Positions 26,061-41,713 of a DNA stretch of 64,000 nucleotides are shown one piece after another. Source of the DNA: Sapria himalayana. Lineage: Eukaryota > Streptophyta > Magnoliopsida > Malpighiales > Rafflesiaceae. The notes beneath the pieces were generated by a model. It was not told the origin of the DNA and did no database searches. It saw only the letters and a program-made list of their open reading frames with translations. The position numbers and the translations under genes are program-made. Location of the stretch: NCBI GenBank assembly GCA_029783825.1, contig JAREIK010017835.1:25336-89335 (forward strand). The letters are read 5' to 3'. Numbering within the stretch: the first letter of the stretch is position 1; every line of letters starts with the position of its first letter.

Positions 26061-29000
26061 AAATAAAGAATGAAAAAACAAAAAATTAAATTTTTTTTAA
26101 AAATTTTTGAAGGTTATAACCTTTGAAAATATAATAATTTTTAATTTTTTTTAAATGTGAATATAATATTTAGTTATAATAATCTTAATAATTTTATATA
26201 ATGTAAACTAAATATAAATAATTTTATTAATAAATATTATAATAATGATCAATAAATTAATTAATAAACTAATATTAATAAGAATAATGTAAATTAAAAT
26301 ATAATTGTAAAATCTAAAATGATTCAAAATCAAAATAAGATATATTAATAAAAAATAATTTTTATTTTTAAAATTTTGCCTCTTTTTATAAGCATATATA
26401 TTTTTTTTGATGAAAAATAAATTATTTAAATTATATCTGTCTCAATAATAATTTATTTTGTAATTAATATTTCTATAAAAATAAATTGATAAATAATTAA
26501 AATGAATATTTAAAATTATAATGAATACTAATAAAAATGAGAATTATGATTTATTATTTAGACTATACTAATTTAATGTTTTGAGTATTTATGAGCTTCG
26601 GGGATTTGGAGTTTAGTTATTTTAGTATTTAGTCATTTAGTGGTTTATAGGTTTTATTTAAAAAATAAAATAAAAAAAGTATTTTTGTTATTTTTTCTCA
26701 TTTTTGAAGGTTATAACCATATAAAATATAATAATTTTTAATTTTTTTTGAAAAGTGAATACAATATGAAGTTAATAATCATAATAATTAAATATCTTAT
26801 AAATTCAATATAAATTATTTTATTGGTATATATTATAATAATGATCATAAAAAAATAATAAACAATTATTAATAAGATAAATATTGTTTAAAATATATTT
26901 GCAAAACCTAAAATGATTCAAAATCAAAGTGAAATATTTTACTAAATATTAATTTTAAATTTTTAAATTTTTGTATCCATTTATATGCTTATATATTTTT
27001 TGATGAAAAATAAATTTTTTAAAATATATTTGTCTCACTAATAATTTTTTTTTAATTTATATTTCGATAAAAATAAACTATTAAATAATTAAGATGTATG
27101 TTTAAAATTATAATGAATAGTAATAAAAATGAGATCTATTATTTATTATATATAGTATACCGATTTAATGGTAAAATTATTTAGGGGTTTTGTCATTTAG
27201 AAGTTTAGCAATTAATATTTTTAGGCATTTAGTGGTTTATAGGTTTTAGTTATATAATAAAAATAAAAAAAAAATTTCTAATTTTCAAAGGTTATAAACT
27301 TTGAAAAGAAAATAATTTTAAAATTTTTTAAAATGTGAATACCATGTATAATTATATTAATCATACTAATTATATATCATATAAATTAAATATAAATAAT
27401 TTTAATGATAGATATTATAATAAAGATCAAAAATTAAATTAACAAACTATTTTTAAAAAACTAAATATTAATTAAAATATATTTACATAACAAAAAATGA
27501 TTCAAAATCAAATCAAAATATATTATTAAATAATAATATTTAATTTTTAAATTTTTCCTTCTTTTTTTAAGCTTATATTTTTTTTTGATTAAATATAAAT
27601 TATTTAAATTTTATTTGTCTCATTTGAAATTTATTTTGAAATAATTTTTCTAAATATTTAAACTATAAATAATTAAAATGAATATTTAAAATTATAATAA
27701 AGAGAAATATAAATGAGATTTATTATTTAATAAGTAAAATATAGCTATTAAAAGGTTTATGTATTTAGGGGTTTCGGGGTTTATGAGCTTACTGATTTAA
27801 GTAAGTAATCATTTAATGATCTATAGGTTTTATTTAAAAAATGAAATAACAAAAAATTTATTTTTATTATTTTTTTTCATTTTTTAAGATTATAACTTTT
27901 GAAAATATAATAATTTTTAAATTTTTTTCAAAAGTGAATACAATAGTTATTTATAAAAATCATAATAATTATATATCATATAAATTCAATATAAATAATT
28001 TTTTTGATAGATATTCTAATAATTAACAAAAAATAAATTAAAAATCTATTATGAATAAGATTGATATTACTTAAAATTTAATATTCAAACCTAACATGAT
28101 TCAAAAGCAAAGCAAGATATAATACTAAATAATAATTATTTGTTTTTAAATTTTTATTATTTTTATAAGCTTATCTATTTTTTGATGAAAAATAATTTTT
28201 ATAAATTATATTTTTAACTCATAATTTATTTTATAATTAATACAGATATACAAATAAGAAAATAAAAATCAAAATGATTTTTTTAAATTTTACTGAAAAC
28301 AAATAAAAATGAGATTTATTAATTATTATTTAGTGTATACTAGTTTAAAGGATTATCTATATATGGGTATCGGGATTTTGTAGTTTAGTGATTTAAGTGT
28401 CTAGGCATTTAGTGGTGTATAGGTTTTATTTAAACAATGAAATAACAAAAAAAATATATTTTTTTTATTTTTTCACATGTTCCAAGGTTATAATCTTTGA
28501 AAATATAAAAATTTTAAAACATTTTTCAAAAGTTAATACAATATTTAGTTATAATAATTATTAAATTTATATATCATATAAATTCAATATAAACATTTTT
28601 ATTGATAAATATTCTAATAATGATCAAAAAATAAATTAATAATCTATTATTAATAAGATATATATCATTTAAAATATAATTACAAATATTAAAATGATTC
28701 AGAAGCTAAGCAAAATATATTACTATATAATAATTTTTTGTTTTGAAATTTGTTTTTAAAAATTTATCTATATTTTTTTTGATGAAAAATAATTTATATA
28801 AATTATATATGTTTAACTAATAATTTAATTTGTAATTAATATTTATATAAAAATATACAAATAAATAATTAAAATAAATATTTCAAATTATAATAAAAAA
28901 ATGAGTTTTATTATTTATTATTTAGGGTATACTATTTTATTTTAAATGAGATCTATCTAACTAATAATTTATTTTGTAATTAATATTTATATAAAAATAA

Positions 29001-32000
29001 ACTAATAAATAATTAAAATAAAAATTAAAATGAAATTTATGATTTATTATTAATGTATACAAGTTTAATTATTTAAGTATTTAGAGGATCTGTCATTTAG
29101 GAGTTTAGCGATTTATGTTTTTAGGCATTTAGTGGTTTATAGGTTTTATTTAAACAATAAAATAAAAAAATTTTAATTTTTTCTCATTTTCATAGGTCAT
29201 AACCTTTTTGAAATATAATAATATTTAAAATTTTTTGAATTGTAAATACAATATTAGTTATAATAATATTAATAATTATATATCATATAAATTCAATATA
29301 AACAATTTTATTGATAGATATTATAATATTGATCAAAAATTAAATTAATAAACTATTAATAATAAGATAGATATTAATTAAAAATATTTACAAAACCCAA
29401 ATTGATTCAAAATTAAAGTAAAATATATTACTTGATAATAATTATTAATTTTTAAATTTTTACTTATTATATAAGCATAAATACTTTTATTTATTAAACA
29501 AATTTATTAAATTATATTTCTAGCACTCATAATTGATTTTGTAATAAATATTTCTATAGAAATAAACTAATAAATAATTAAAATAAATATTTAAAATTAT
29601 AATAAATAGAAATAAAAATTAGATTTATTAATTATTAAGTAGAATATAACGGTTTAATGGTTTATGTATTTAGGCATTACGAGGTTTAGGAGTTTACTGA
29701 TTTAACTGTGTATGCATTTAGTGATAATAGGTTTTATTTAAAAAATAAATAAACCAAAATTTATTTTTATTATTTTTTGATTTTTTTAAATGTTATAACC
29801 TTTGAAAATATAATAATTTTTAGATTATTTTCAAAAGTGAATTCAATATTTAGTTATAATAATCATTATATTTATATTTCATATAAATTCAATATAAATA
29901 ATTTTATTGATAAAAATTCTAATATTGATCAAAAAATATATTAATAATCTATTATTAATATGATAGATATCAATTAAAATATAATTACAAAACCTAAAAT
30001 GATTCAGAACAAAAGCAAAATATATTACCATATAATAAATTTTTGTTTTGAAATTTATTCTTCTTTTTATAAGTTTATCTATATTTTTTGATGAAAAATA
30101 ATTTATATAAATTATATTTGTCTAACACATAATTTATATTGTAATTAATATTTAATAAAAATAAACGAATAAATAATTAAAATGAATATTTTAAATTATA
30201 ATGAAAAAAATAATATTGAGATTTATTATTTATTATTTAGGGTTTTTGAGATTTCAGAGTTATTGAATTAAGTGTTTAGGCATTTAGTAGTTTATAGGAT
30301 TTATTTAAATAATGAAATAACAAAAAAAATATTTTTTATATTTTCTCACATTTTCAAAGGTTATATCCTTTGAAAATATAATAAATTTAATTTTTTTTAA
30401 AATGTGAATACAATATTTAGTAATAAGAATCTTTATAATTATATATAATATAAACTAAATATAAAAAATTTTATTGATAGATATGATATCAATTATCTAA
30501 AAATAAATTAATATGTTATTATTAATATGATAGATATAAATTAAAATATAATTGCAAAACCTAAAATTATAAGCTTTTCAATTTTTTGAAGAAAAATCTT
30601 TTTTATAAATTATCTTTTTAACTCATAATTTATTTTATAATTAATACATATATAAAAATAAAAAACTAAACAATCATAATTAATTTTTAAAATTATAATG
30701 AAAACAAATAAAAAAGACATTTATTAATTATTATTTAGATTATACCGATTTAAAGGATTATCTATATAGAGGTATCGGGATTTTGTAGTTTAGTGATTTT
30801 AATGCTTAGTCTTTTAGTGGTGTATAAGTTTTATTTAAACATTAGAATAACAAAGAAAAATTATTTTTTTTTATTTTTTCACATTTTCAAAGGTTATAAC
30901 CGTTTAAAAAATATTAATTTTAAAATTTTTTTCCAAAGTGAATACAATATTTAGTTATAATAATCATTATATTTATATATCATATAAATTATATATAAAC
31001 ATTTTTATTGATAAATATTCTAATAATGATGAAAAAATAACTAAATAATCTATTATTTATAAGATAGATATTAATTAAAATATAATTACAAAATCTAAAA
31101 TGATTCAGAAGCAAAGCAAAATGTATTACTATACATTAATTTTTTGTTCTGAAATTTTTTTTTCTTTTAAAAAGTTTATTTATAATTTTTTGATGAAAAA
31201 TAATTTATATAAATTATATTTGTGTAACTCATAAATTATTTTGTAATTAATATTTTTATAAAAATAAACAAATAAATAATTAAAATGAATATTTAAAATT
31301 ATAATTAAAAAAATTACATTTATTATTTAATACCGGTCAAATTTAAATTTGATCTATCTTACTAAAAATTTATTTTGTATTTAATATTTCTATAAAAATA
31401 AACTGAAAATTAATTAAAATAAAAATTTAAAATTATACTAAATAAAAATTAAAATGATATTTATGATTTATTATTAATGTATACTAGTTTAATGGTTTAA
31501 GTATTTAGAGGTTTGTCTTTTAGGAGTTTAGTGATTTAGGTTTTTTGGCATTTAATGGTTTATAGGTTTTATTTAATCAATAAAATAACAAAAAAAATTT
31601 GTAATTTTTTCTCCTTTTCATAGGTTATAACCTTTGAAAATATAATAATATTTAAAATTTTTTGAAATATGAATACAATATTTAGTTATAAAAATATTAG
31701 TAATTATATATGATATAAATTTAATATAAATAATTTTATTGATAAATATCATAATAATGATCAAAAATTAAATTAATAAACTAATAATAATAAGATAGAT
31801 ATTAATTAAAAATATTTACAAAACCCAAATTGATTCAAAATTAAAGTAAAATATATTATTGGATAATAATTTTTAATTTTTAAATTTTTACTTCTTTTAT
31901 AAGCATATATATATATATTTTTTGATTAAAAATAAATTATTTAAATTATATGTGTCTTATTCATAATTTATTTTGTAATAAATATTTTTATAAAAATAAA

Positions 32001-35000
32001 CTAATAAAAATTAAAATAAATATTTAAAATAATAATAAATTGAAATAAAAATTCAATTTATTAATTATTAAGTAGTATATAGCAGTTTAATGGTTTATGT
32101 ATTTAGGCATTACTGGACTTAAAAGTTTACTAATTTAATTGTGTATGCATTTTTATTAAAATAAAAATTTATTTTGTAATTAATATTTCTATAAAAATAA
32201 ACTGATAAATAATTAAAATAAAAATTTAAAATTATACTGAATAAAAATTAAAATGAGATTTAAGATTTATTATTAATGTATACTAGTTTAATAGTTTAAG
32301 TATTTAGAGATTTTGTCGTTAGGAGTTTAGAGATTTATGTTTTTAGGCTTTTAGTGGTTTATAGGTTTTATATAAAAAAATAAAATAACAAAAAAATTTT
32401 CTATAAATTATTATCATTTTCATAGGTTATAACCTTTGAAAATATAATAATATTTACAATTTTTTGAAATGTGAATACAATATTTAGTTATAATAATATT
32501 AATAATTATATATCTTATAAATTCAATATAAACTATTAAATTAACAAACTAATAATAATTATACTATTAATGATCAAAAATTAAATTAATAAATCATTAA
32601 TAAAAAGATAGATATTAATTAAAAAATATTTACAAAACCCAAATTGATACAAAATTAAAGTAAATATATTACTGGATAATAATTTTTAATTTTTAAATTT
32701 TTACTTCTTTTAGAACCGTATAATTTTTTTTATTAAAAATAAATTAATTAAATTATATTTGTCGCACTCATACTTTATTTTGTAATAAATATTTCAATAA
32801 AAATAAACTAATAAATAATTAAAATGAATATTTAATATTATAAGAAATAGAAATAAAAATTAGATTTATTAATTATTAAGTAGTATATAGCAGTTTAATG
32901 GTTTATGTATTTAGGCATTACGAGGATTAGGAGTTTACTATTTTAACTGTGTATGCATTTAGTGGTTTATAGGTTTTATTTAAAAAAAATAAAAAAAAAT
33001 TATTTTTATTATTTTTTGATATTTTCAAAGATTATAACCTTTGAAAATATAATAATTTTTAAATTTTTTTCAAAAGTGAATAAATCTTTATTTATAATAA
33101 TCATAATAATTATATATCATAAAATTCAATATAAACAATTTTATTGATAAATATTCTAATAATTATCAAAAAATAAATTAAAAATTTATTATGAATAAGA
33201 TTGATATTACTTAAAATATAGTATCAAAACCAAAATGATTCAAAATGAAAATAAAATATATCACTAAATAATAATTATTTGTTTTTAAATTTTTATAATT
33301 TTTATAAGCTTATCTATTTTTTTATGAAAAATATTTTTAATAAATTATATTTTTAACTCATAATTTATTTTATAATTAATATATATATATATAAATAAAA
33401 AACTAAACAATCAAAATGATTTTTTTAAATTATATTGAAAATAAATAAAAATGAGATTTATTAATTATTATTTATTGTATACCGGTTTAAAAAATTTTCT
33501 ATATAGGGGTATCGGGATTTTGTAGTTTAGTGATTTAAGTGTTTAGGCATTTAGTGGTTTATAGCTTTTATTTAAATAATGAAATAATAAAAAATATATT
33601 TTTTTTTATTTTTTCACATTTTCAAATGTTATAATCTTTGAAAATATAATAATTTTAAAAATTTTTTCAAAAGTGAATATAATATTTTGTCATAATAATC
33701 ATATTATTTATATATCATATAAATTCAATATAAACATTCTTATTGATAAATATTCTAATAATGATCAAAGAATAAATTAATAATCTATTATTAATAAGAT
33801 AGATATCAATTAAAATATAATTACAAAACCTTAAATGATTTAGAAGAAAAGCAAAATATATTACTATATAATAATTTTTTGTTTTGAAATTTTTTTATTT
33901 TAAAAAGTTTATATATAATTTTTTGATGAAAAATAATTTATATAAATTATATTTGTTTAACTCATAATTTATTTTGTAATAAATAATTATATAAAAATAT
34001 TCAAATAAATAATCAAAATGAATATTAAAAATTATAATGAAAAAAAATGAGATTTATTATTTATTATTTATGTTATACCGGTTTAATTTAAGTTATCTTT
34101 ATCTCACTAAGATTTTTTTTTGTAATTAATATTTCTATAAAATAAATTGATAAATAATTAAAATAAAAATTTAAAATTATACTGAATAAAAATTAAAATG
34201 AGATTTATGATTTATTATTAATGTATACCAGTTTAATGGTTTAAGTATTTTGAGGTTTTGTCATTTACGAGTTTAGCGATTTATGTTTTTAGGCATTTAG
34301 TGGTTTATATGTTATATTTAAACAATAAAATAAAAAAAAATTGTAATTTTTGTCATTTTCAAATGTTATAACCTTTGAAAATTTAATAATATTTAAAATT
34401 TTTTGAAATTTGAATACCATATTTAGTTATAATTATTTTAATAATTCTATATAATATAAAATAAATATAAACAATTTTATTGATAGATATTATAATTATT
34501 ATCAAAAATTAAATTAATAAACTATTTATAATAAGATAGATATTAATTAAAAAATTTTTACAAAACCTAAATTTATTAAAAATTAAAGTAAAATATATTA
34601 CAATATAATAATTTTTTGTTTTGAATTTTTTTTATTTTAAAAACTTTATCTATATTTTTTGATTAAAAATAATTTATATAAATTATATTTGTCTAACACA
34701 TAATTTATTTTGTAATTAATATTTATATAAAAATAAACAAATAAATAATTAAAATGAATATTTAAAATTATAATGAAAAAAATTGAGATTTATTAATTAT
34801 TCTTTAGGGTATACCAGTTTAATTTTAATTATATCTGTCTCACTAATAATTTATTTTGTAATTAATATTTCAATAAAAATAAACTGATAAATAATTAAAA
34901 TAAAATTGTAAATAATACTTAATAAAAATTAAAATGAGATTTATGATTTTTATTAATGTATAACAGTTTAATGGTTTAAGTATTTAGATGTTTTGTCATT

Positions 35001-36253
35001 TGAAAATTTAGCAATTTATGTTTTTAGGCATTTAGTGGTTTATAGGTTTTATTTAAACAATAAAATAAAAAAAAATTTATAATTTTTTCTCATTTTCATA
35101 GGTTATAACCTTTGAAAATATAATAATATTTAAAATTTTTTTAAATGTAAATATAATATTTTATTTATAATAATATTAATAATTATGTATCATATAAATT
35201 CAATATAAACAATTTTATTGATAGATATTATATTAATGATCAAAAATTAAATTAATAAACTATTAATAAAAAGATAGAAATTTATTAAAAAATTTTTACA
35301 AAACCTAGATTGATTCAAAATTAAAGTAAAATATATTACTGAATAATAATTTTAAATTTTTAAATTTAGACTTCTTTAATATGCGTATATATATTATTTC
35401 ATTAAAAATAAATTATTTAAATTATATTTGTCGCACTCAATTTATTTTGTAATAAATATTATCATAAAAATAAACTAATAAATAATTAAAATGAATATTT
35501 AAAATTATAATAAATATAAATAAAAATTAGATTTATTATTTATTATGTATTATATATCGGTTTAATGGTTATTGTATTTAGGCATTATGGGGTCTAGGAG
35601 TTTACTTATTTAACTATGTATGCATTTAGTAGTTTATAAGTTTTATTTAAAAAATAAAAAAAAATTATTTTTATTATTTTTTGATATTTTCAAAGGTTAC
35701 CATAGAAAATATAATAATTTTTAAATTTTTTTCAAAAGTGAATTCAATATTTAGTTATAATAATCATTATATTTATATATCATATAAATTCAATATAAAC
35801 TATTTTATTGATAAATATTCTAATAATTATCAAAAAATAAATTAATAATCTATTATTAATAAGATAGATATCAATTATAATATAATTACAAAACCTAAAA
35901 AGATTAAGAAGCAAAGCAAAATATATTACTATATAATAATTTTTTGTTTTGAAATTTTTTTTTCTTTTAAAAAGTTTATCTATATTATTTTGATGAAAAA
36001 TAATTTATATAAATTATATTTGTGTAACTCATTATTTATTTTGTAATTAATATTTAAATAAAAATAAACAAATAAATAATTAAATTTGAATATTTAAAAT
36101 TAAAATGAAAAAAAATGAAATTTATTCTTTATTATTTAGGATATACTGGTTTAATTTAAATTAGATCTGTCTTACTAATAATTTATTTTGTAATTAATAT
36201 TTTTATAAAAAAAACTGATAAATAATTAAAATAAAAATTAAAATTATACTGAA
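26050..36253 (+). repeat. satellite array, forward orientation, segment 6
   Basis: The longest uninterrupted array (about 10.2 kb). Its first two monomers match those at about 480-1640, including the rare phrases tgaagtta and gataaatattgtttaaaata. Truncated units with the gtttaatttaaattagatc-type junction occur near 28930, 31330, 34080, 34810 and 36150, every few monomers. A monomer type with taggcattac and tgtgtatgcatttagtgg recurs near 29680, 32110 and 32920. The 64-codon ORF at 32953-33147 is A+T-rich noise. Confidence 0.9.
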
Positions 36254-38741
36254 TTAACAAAATAATTTATTTTGTTCCTCTCTCAACTCTAGAATGATTG
36301 CTAAAGCTCTAACCAAAATAATAGGTGCTTTTACTTTATCTCTTTTATGTCTCATCATATTTGATGTTGAATCACTGGGCTATCAAAGGTAATATGACTC
36401 ATGTACGCTAACAGACTAAACCAAAGTTGGACCCCTATGTGTTGAAATAGCTAGTTGTTGAGGATGCTATTTATATTGATTATTGTAATTTCTTCTAAAA
36501 TACCTCTCATGCACACACTCAAAGAAATTTTTTTAAAACATAGTTCACCTCTAAAAAAATTACCACCTTGTAGCCTATTAGAACAAACTATCCCCTGGGC
36601 GGTTTGAGCAGGGCAAGAAGTATCGGCTCTCTTTCAATCAAGAATCAAAAAATTTATTTTATCGGCATGTCTATGCCCTTTTTTTATATCCTAATTGATA
36701 TGAAAAGTATCATTTCTTTGTTTTTATATTAAATGAGTTATGTATACAAGCTCACAATACCCAAAAAGGTGTAAATGAATCATATTCAAATGTATAAAAG
36801 GTTTTAATCATTGCTCAAAATATTAGTCTTGCATATTGACACTTCAGGTCACAAATCAAAGGAAAAAGCCATAACGATATTTCCAATCCCAAGAATTTTA
36901 GAAATAGAAAGTTATAAAGAGTAGCACTCGTGCTTTAACTATTTCTAGGGTCATGACTTTTGCTCTTGAGGAATGTCCAAAGTTACAATCATTTTTAGTG
37001 CAATGACTTTGCAATTTAAAGATAAAATGCACAAGCTATGATCATATCCAATACTGTGACCCAGTATTATAGTGATTAAATATGTATTCATGATCATTCT
37101 TACTGCCATAACAATATGTTCAACAGAGAGACACAAGTTATGGCATATTCTCATCGATAAGATTTTGTGTTTTAGAGACAAAATATACAATCATGACCAT
37201 TGCTAAAGCTATAATAATCTAAAGCAAGAAAGAGACTGAATCCATAACTCACCCCTTGAGTCATGTCTTTGTGTTACATATGCAAAAAGATAAATCCGTG
37301 ACATTCCTAAAAGTTGTGAATTTCAATTTAAATTTAACACTTAGTCATTTGATTATAAAAGTTCAAAACATGAGATTTAGGATTTAGGGTTTATGAATTA
37401 GGGTTATAGTTTATGGTTTATGGTTTAGGATTTAAAGTTTAGGGTTTATGGTTTTTTTTTGTTTTTTTTGGAAAATACACACATTATTTATCATTTAGGC
37501 ACACAACTTACAAGAGACTAAAAAGCTGATTAATTTAGGCCAGCCCACCAAATACTATGCACCTTAATGATTCTATGCAGAAAATACATAAAACAACATA
37601 ATACCTAATAATTCTAAGCGTACGAATACAACTAAAATCACCTGGAATTCCCGGACTTTAAAGATGGCATTGAGTCATTATGCTCACTACGTCCTTTCCA
37701 TTTGGATTTTTCCAAGCCTTTTGGAGGAACCTGAATGATGCACCATATTAAAACTATGCAAATATAAGATTGTGCATGTGTGTGACATGCAGCATCAAGC
37801 TTTTGCCTATGTCATTGCTAAGCAATGGAATACATGTAAAACTGAATACCCATAAATCTACAAGTCCATATTCACGGCACTTTGTAAATTCATTCTCACC
37901 TCTGAATTCCACATTCTTTTGCTCCAATGATCTTCAAAGAGTATCTCTTGGGTTAGAATGCTTCCTCCTCGAGCTCCAATAAGTGGCTGTATGTTGCACC
38001 GACAAAATATCAAAAAATATGCATGCATCGGTGTGCATGTGTGATGAGGTCCATCTCATAGTCTAATTATCTACACGTACAACCAAGCTAGAATACAAGT
38101 AAAATTACAAAATGCTATAAAGATGGGTCTTCTGCTCCCGGGAGTGCAGAATCGCCTAATGTGTATTTACAAAATGCATTAGTGGGCCCCACTTAGAGAT
38201 ACTCATGCGTGCAGTTGCCCTCATTGCATGCTACATAGAGAATAGACAAGATTGTGTGTGTGAGTATGTCATGATCCGTCTCTACATGAACTTGGTGCAT
38301 ACAAAGTCTAATATACAAATAAGACCACAAACATAAACTACAAGTTTGAATCTTTCGCTCCCGTGTGATGGTCTAGACTTCATTGCTTTCTGGGCCTGCT
38401 TGTGATGCTTCGGATATTTCCGGCTCTCCAATTATTCAAGGATTACCAGCTACTCCTATTGGGCGATGGTTGGGTGGCCCTCTTTGCTGCCTGATAGGGC
38501 TAGTGGGACCCACGTCTAGCTACTTCTGGGTTTACTGCTGACCACTTTGCTCTACTCATCAGTTGTATGAATGTTATCATCCCAGCTTGCTAGTGGGGCC
38601 CTCTATAAGCTGGCGTCCCATACCTCTGGCTGCTTCCAGGACTTGCTGGCCCCTCTAAATGCTACACCAAAATGGACAAGAATATGTGCACGTGTGTACT
38701 GTGGTCCGTCGCTATGTGTGTGTTGTGCAGCTGTATCTGGG
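36254..38741 (+). repeat. interspersed 2.5-kb module, copy 3
   Basis: Full-length copy, about 2,488 bp, in forward orientation. It contains the unrecognised left part (36254-37375), the heptamer telomere-like tract (37376-37451), the T tract that is the complement of the poly(A) end (37452-37469), and the exon/intron-like and G+C-richer right part. It joins the 8-nt satellite block at 38742. ORFs at 36951-37190 (minus), 37770-37982 and 38571-38762 (plus) are counterparts of those in the other copies and match no family I know. Confidence 0.85.
37376..37451 (+). repeat. degenerate telomere-like heptamer tract, module copy 3
   Basis: 76 bp in register 7, units such as tttaggg, tttagga and tttatgg, with one 6-mer. 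It is followed immediately by the T tract at 37452-37469. Confidence 0.8.
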
Positions 38742-41713
38742 TTTAGGAGTTTAGTAATTTAAGTATTTAGGTATTTTGTGGTTTATAGGTTTTATTTAAA
38801 TAATTAAATAACAAAAAAATTAATTTTAAGATTTTTTCTCATTTTCAAGGTTATAACCATTGAAAATATTATAATTTTTATTTTTTTATTCAAATGTTAA
38901 TACAATATTTAATTATAATAATTATAAAATTAAATATCATGTAAATTCAATATAAATAATTTTATTGATCGATATAATATTACTGATCATAAAATAGATT
39001 AATAAACTATTATTAATAAGATAGATATTAATTAAAATAATTTTGCAAAACCTAAAATGATTCAAAATCAATGTACAATATATTACTAATAATAATTTTT
39101 TATTTTTAAATTTTTGATTCTTTTTATATGCTTATAAATTTATTTGATGAATATAAATTATTTAAATTATATTTGTCTCATTCATAATTTTAATTTGCAA
39201 TTAATATTTTTATAAAAATAAACTAATAAATAATTAAAATGAATATTGAAATTATAATGAATACAAATAAAAATGAGATTTATGATTAATTATTTAGGGT
39301 ATACCAGTTTAATGGTTTAAGTATTTAGGAGTTTAGAAGTTTAGTGATTTAAGTGTTTAGGCATTTAGTAGTTTATATGTTTTATTTAAATAATGAAATA
39401 ACACAAAAATATTTTCAAATTTTTATCAATTTTGAAGTTATAACCTTTATAAATATAATAATTTTTAAATTTTTTTCAAATGTGAATACTATATTTTGTT
39501 ATAATAAACTTAATAATTAAATATCATGTAAATTAAAAATAAACAATTTTATTGATAGAAATTAATAAACTAAATATAAATATAAATATAATAATGATCA
39601 AAAAATAAATTAATAAACTATTATATATTGATAGATATTTATATATTATTTATAAATACATAAACCATTAAAGATCGTTTAAATGTTTAAGTATTTATGG
39701 ATTTTGGGTTTTTGGGGTTTAGGAGTTTAATGATTTAAGCATTTATGCATTTAGTAGTTTATAGGTTTTATATAAACAATAAAATAACAAAAAAATTATT
39801 TTTGTGATTTTATCTCATTTTCAAAGATGATAACCTTTAAAAATATAATAATTTTTAAATTATTTTCAAATGTAAATATAATATTTAGTTATAATAATCT
39901 TTATAATTATATATCATGTAATTTAATATAAACAATTTTATTGATAAATATTCTAATAATGATCAAAAAATAAATTAATAATCTATTATTAATAAGATAG
40001 ATATCAATTAAAATATAATTACAATACCTAAGATGATATAGAAGCAAAGCAAAATATATTACAATATAATAATTTTTTGTTTTAAAATTTTATTTTCTTA
40101 TAAAAAGTTTATCTATAATTTTTTGATGAAAAATAATTTATATAGATTATTTTTGTTTAGCTCAATATATTCTGTAATTAATATTTATATATAAATAAAA
40201 AAATAAATAATTAAAATGAATATTTAAAATTATAATGAAAAAAAATCAGATTTATTATTTATTATTTAGGGATAATGTTTTAATTTAAATTAGATTTGTC
40301 TCACTAATAATTTATTTTGTAATTAATATTTCAATAAAATTATTCTGATAAATAATTAAAATAAAAATTTAAAATTATACTGAATAAAAATTAAAATGAG
40401 AATTATGATTTATTATTAATCTATACCAGTTTAATGGAATAAGTATTTAGAGGTTTTGTCATTTAGGAGTTTAGCAATTTATGTTTATAGGCTTTTAGTG
40501 GTTTATTGGTTTTATTTAAAAAATAAAATAACATAAAAATTTTTTATAATTTGTTATCATTTTCATAGGTTATAACCTTTGAAAATAAAATAATATTTAC
40601 AATTTTTTGAAATGTGAATACAATATTTAGTTATAATAATATTAATCATTATATATCATATAAATTCAATATAAACAATTTTATTGATAGATAATATAAT
40701 CATGATCAAAAATTAAATTAATAAACTAATAATAAAAAGATAGATATTAATTAAAAAATATTTACAAAACCCAAATTCATTCAAAATTAAAGTAAAATAT
40801 ATTATTGGATAATAATTTTAAATTTTTAAATTTTTACTTCTTTTATATGCGTATATATATTATTCCGTTAAAAATAAATTATTTAAATTATATTTGTCGC
40901 ACTCATAATTTATTTTGTAATAAATATTTCTATAAAAATAAACTAATAAATAATTAAAATGAATATTTAAAATTATAATAAATAGAAATAAAAATTAGAT
41001 TTATTATTTATTATGTATTATATATCGGTTTAATGGTTAATGTATTTAGGCATTATGGGTTTTAGGAGTTTACTTATTTAACTGTGTATGTATTTAATAG
41101 TTTATAGGTTTTATTTTAAAAATAAAAAAACAAAAAATTTATTTTTATTATTTTTTATATTTTCAAAGGTTATAACTGTAGAAAATATAATAATATTTAA
41201 ATTTTTTTAAAAAGTGAATTCAATATTTAGTTATAATAATCATTATATTTATATATTATATAAATTCAATATAAACTATTTTATTGATAAATATTCTAAT
41301 AATTATCAAAAAATAAATTAATAATCTATTATTAATAAGATAGATATCAATTATAATATAATTACAAAACCTAAAAAGATTAAGAAGCAAAGCAAAATAT
41401 ATTACTCTATAATAATTTTTTGGTTTGAAATTTTTTTTTTCTTTTAAAAAGTTTATCTATATTATTTTGATGAAAAATAATTTATATAAATTATATTTGT
41501 GTAACTCATTATTTATTTTGTAATTAATATTTAAATAAAAATAAACAAATAAATAATTAAATTTGAATATTTAAAATTAAAATGAAAAAAATGAAATTAT
41601 TCTTTATTATTAGGATATACTGTATAGAAATAATTAAATTTGAATATTTTGTAATTAATATTTCTATAAAAATAAACTGATAAATAATTAAATAAAAATT
41701 AAAATTAAACTAA
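38742..41713 (+). repeat. satellite array, forward orientation, segment 7
   Basis: About 2.97 kb, roughly five monomer equivalents, between module copies 3 and 4, giving a module-to-module period of about 5.46 kb. It contains the shortened ctaaatataa monomer with a 12-unit block (39678-39773) and a truncated unit near 40270. No genes are seen. Confidence 0.9.
39678..39773 (+). repeat. 8-nt telomere-like block, 12 full units (after module copy 3)
   Basis: 96 bp in exact 8-nt register, each unit starting TTTA or TTTT. There is one more unit than in the equivalent blocks after copies 1, 2 and 4. Confidence 0.85.

Noticed and set aside
36254..38741. Module as a Helitron or a terminal-inverted-repeat transposon
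   Set aside because: No TC...CTRR ends with a 3' hairpin, no matching inverted ends and no target duplication were seen; the copies share flanking satellite instead.
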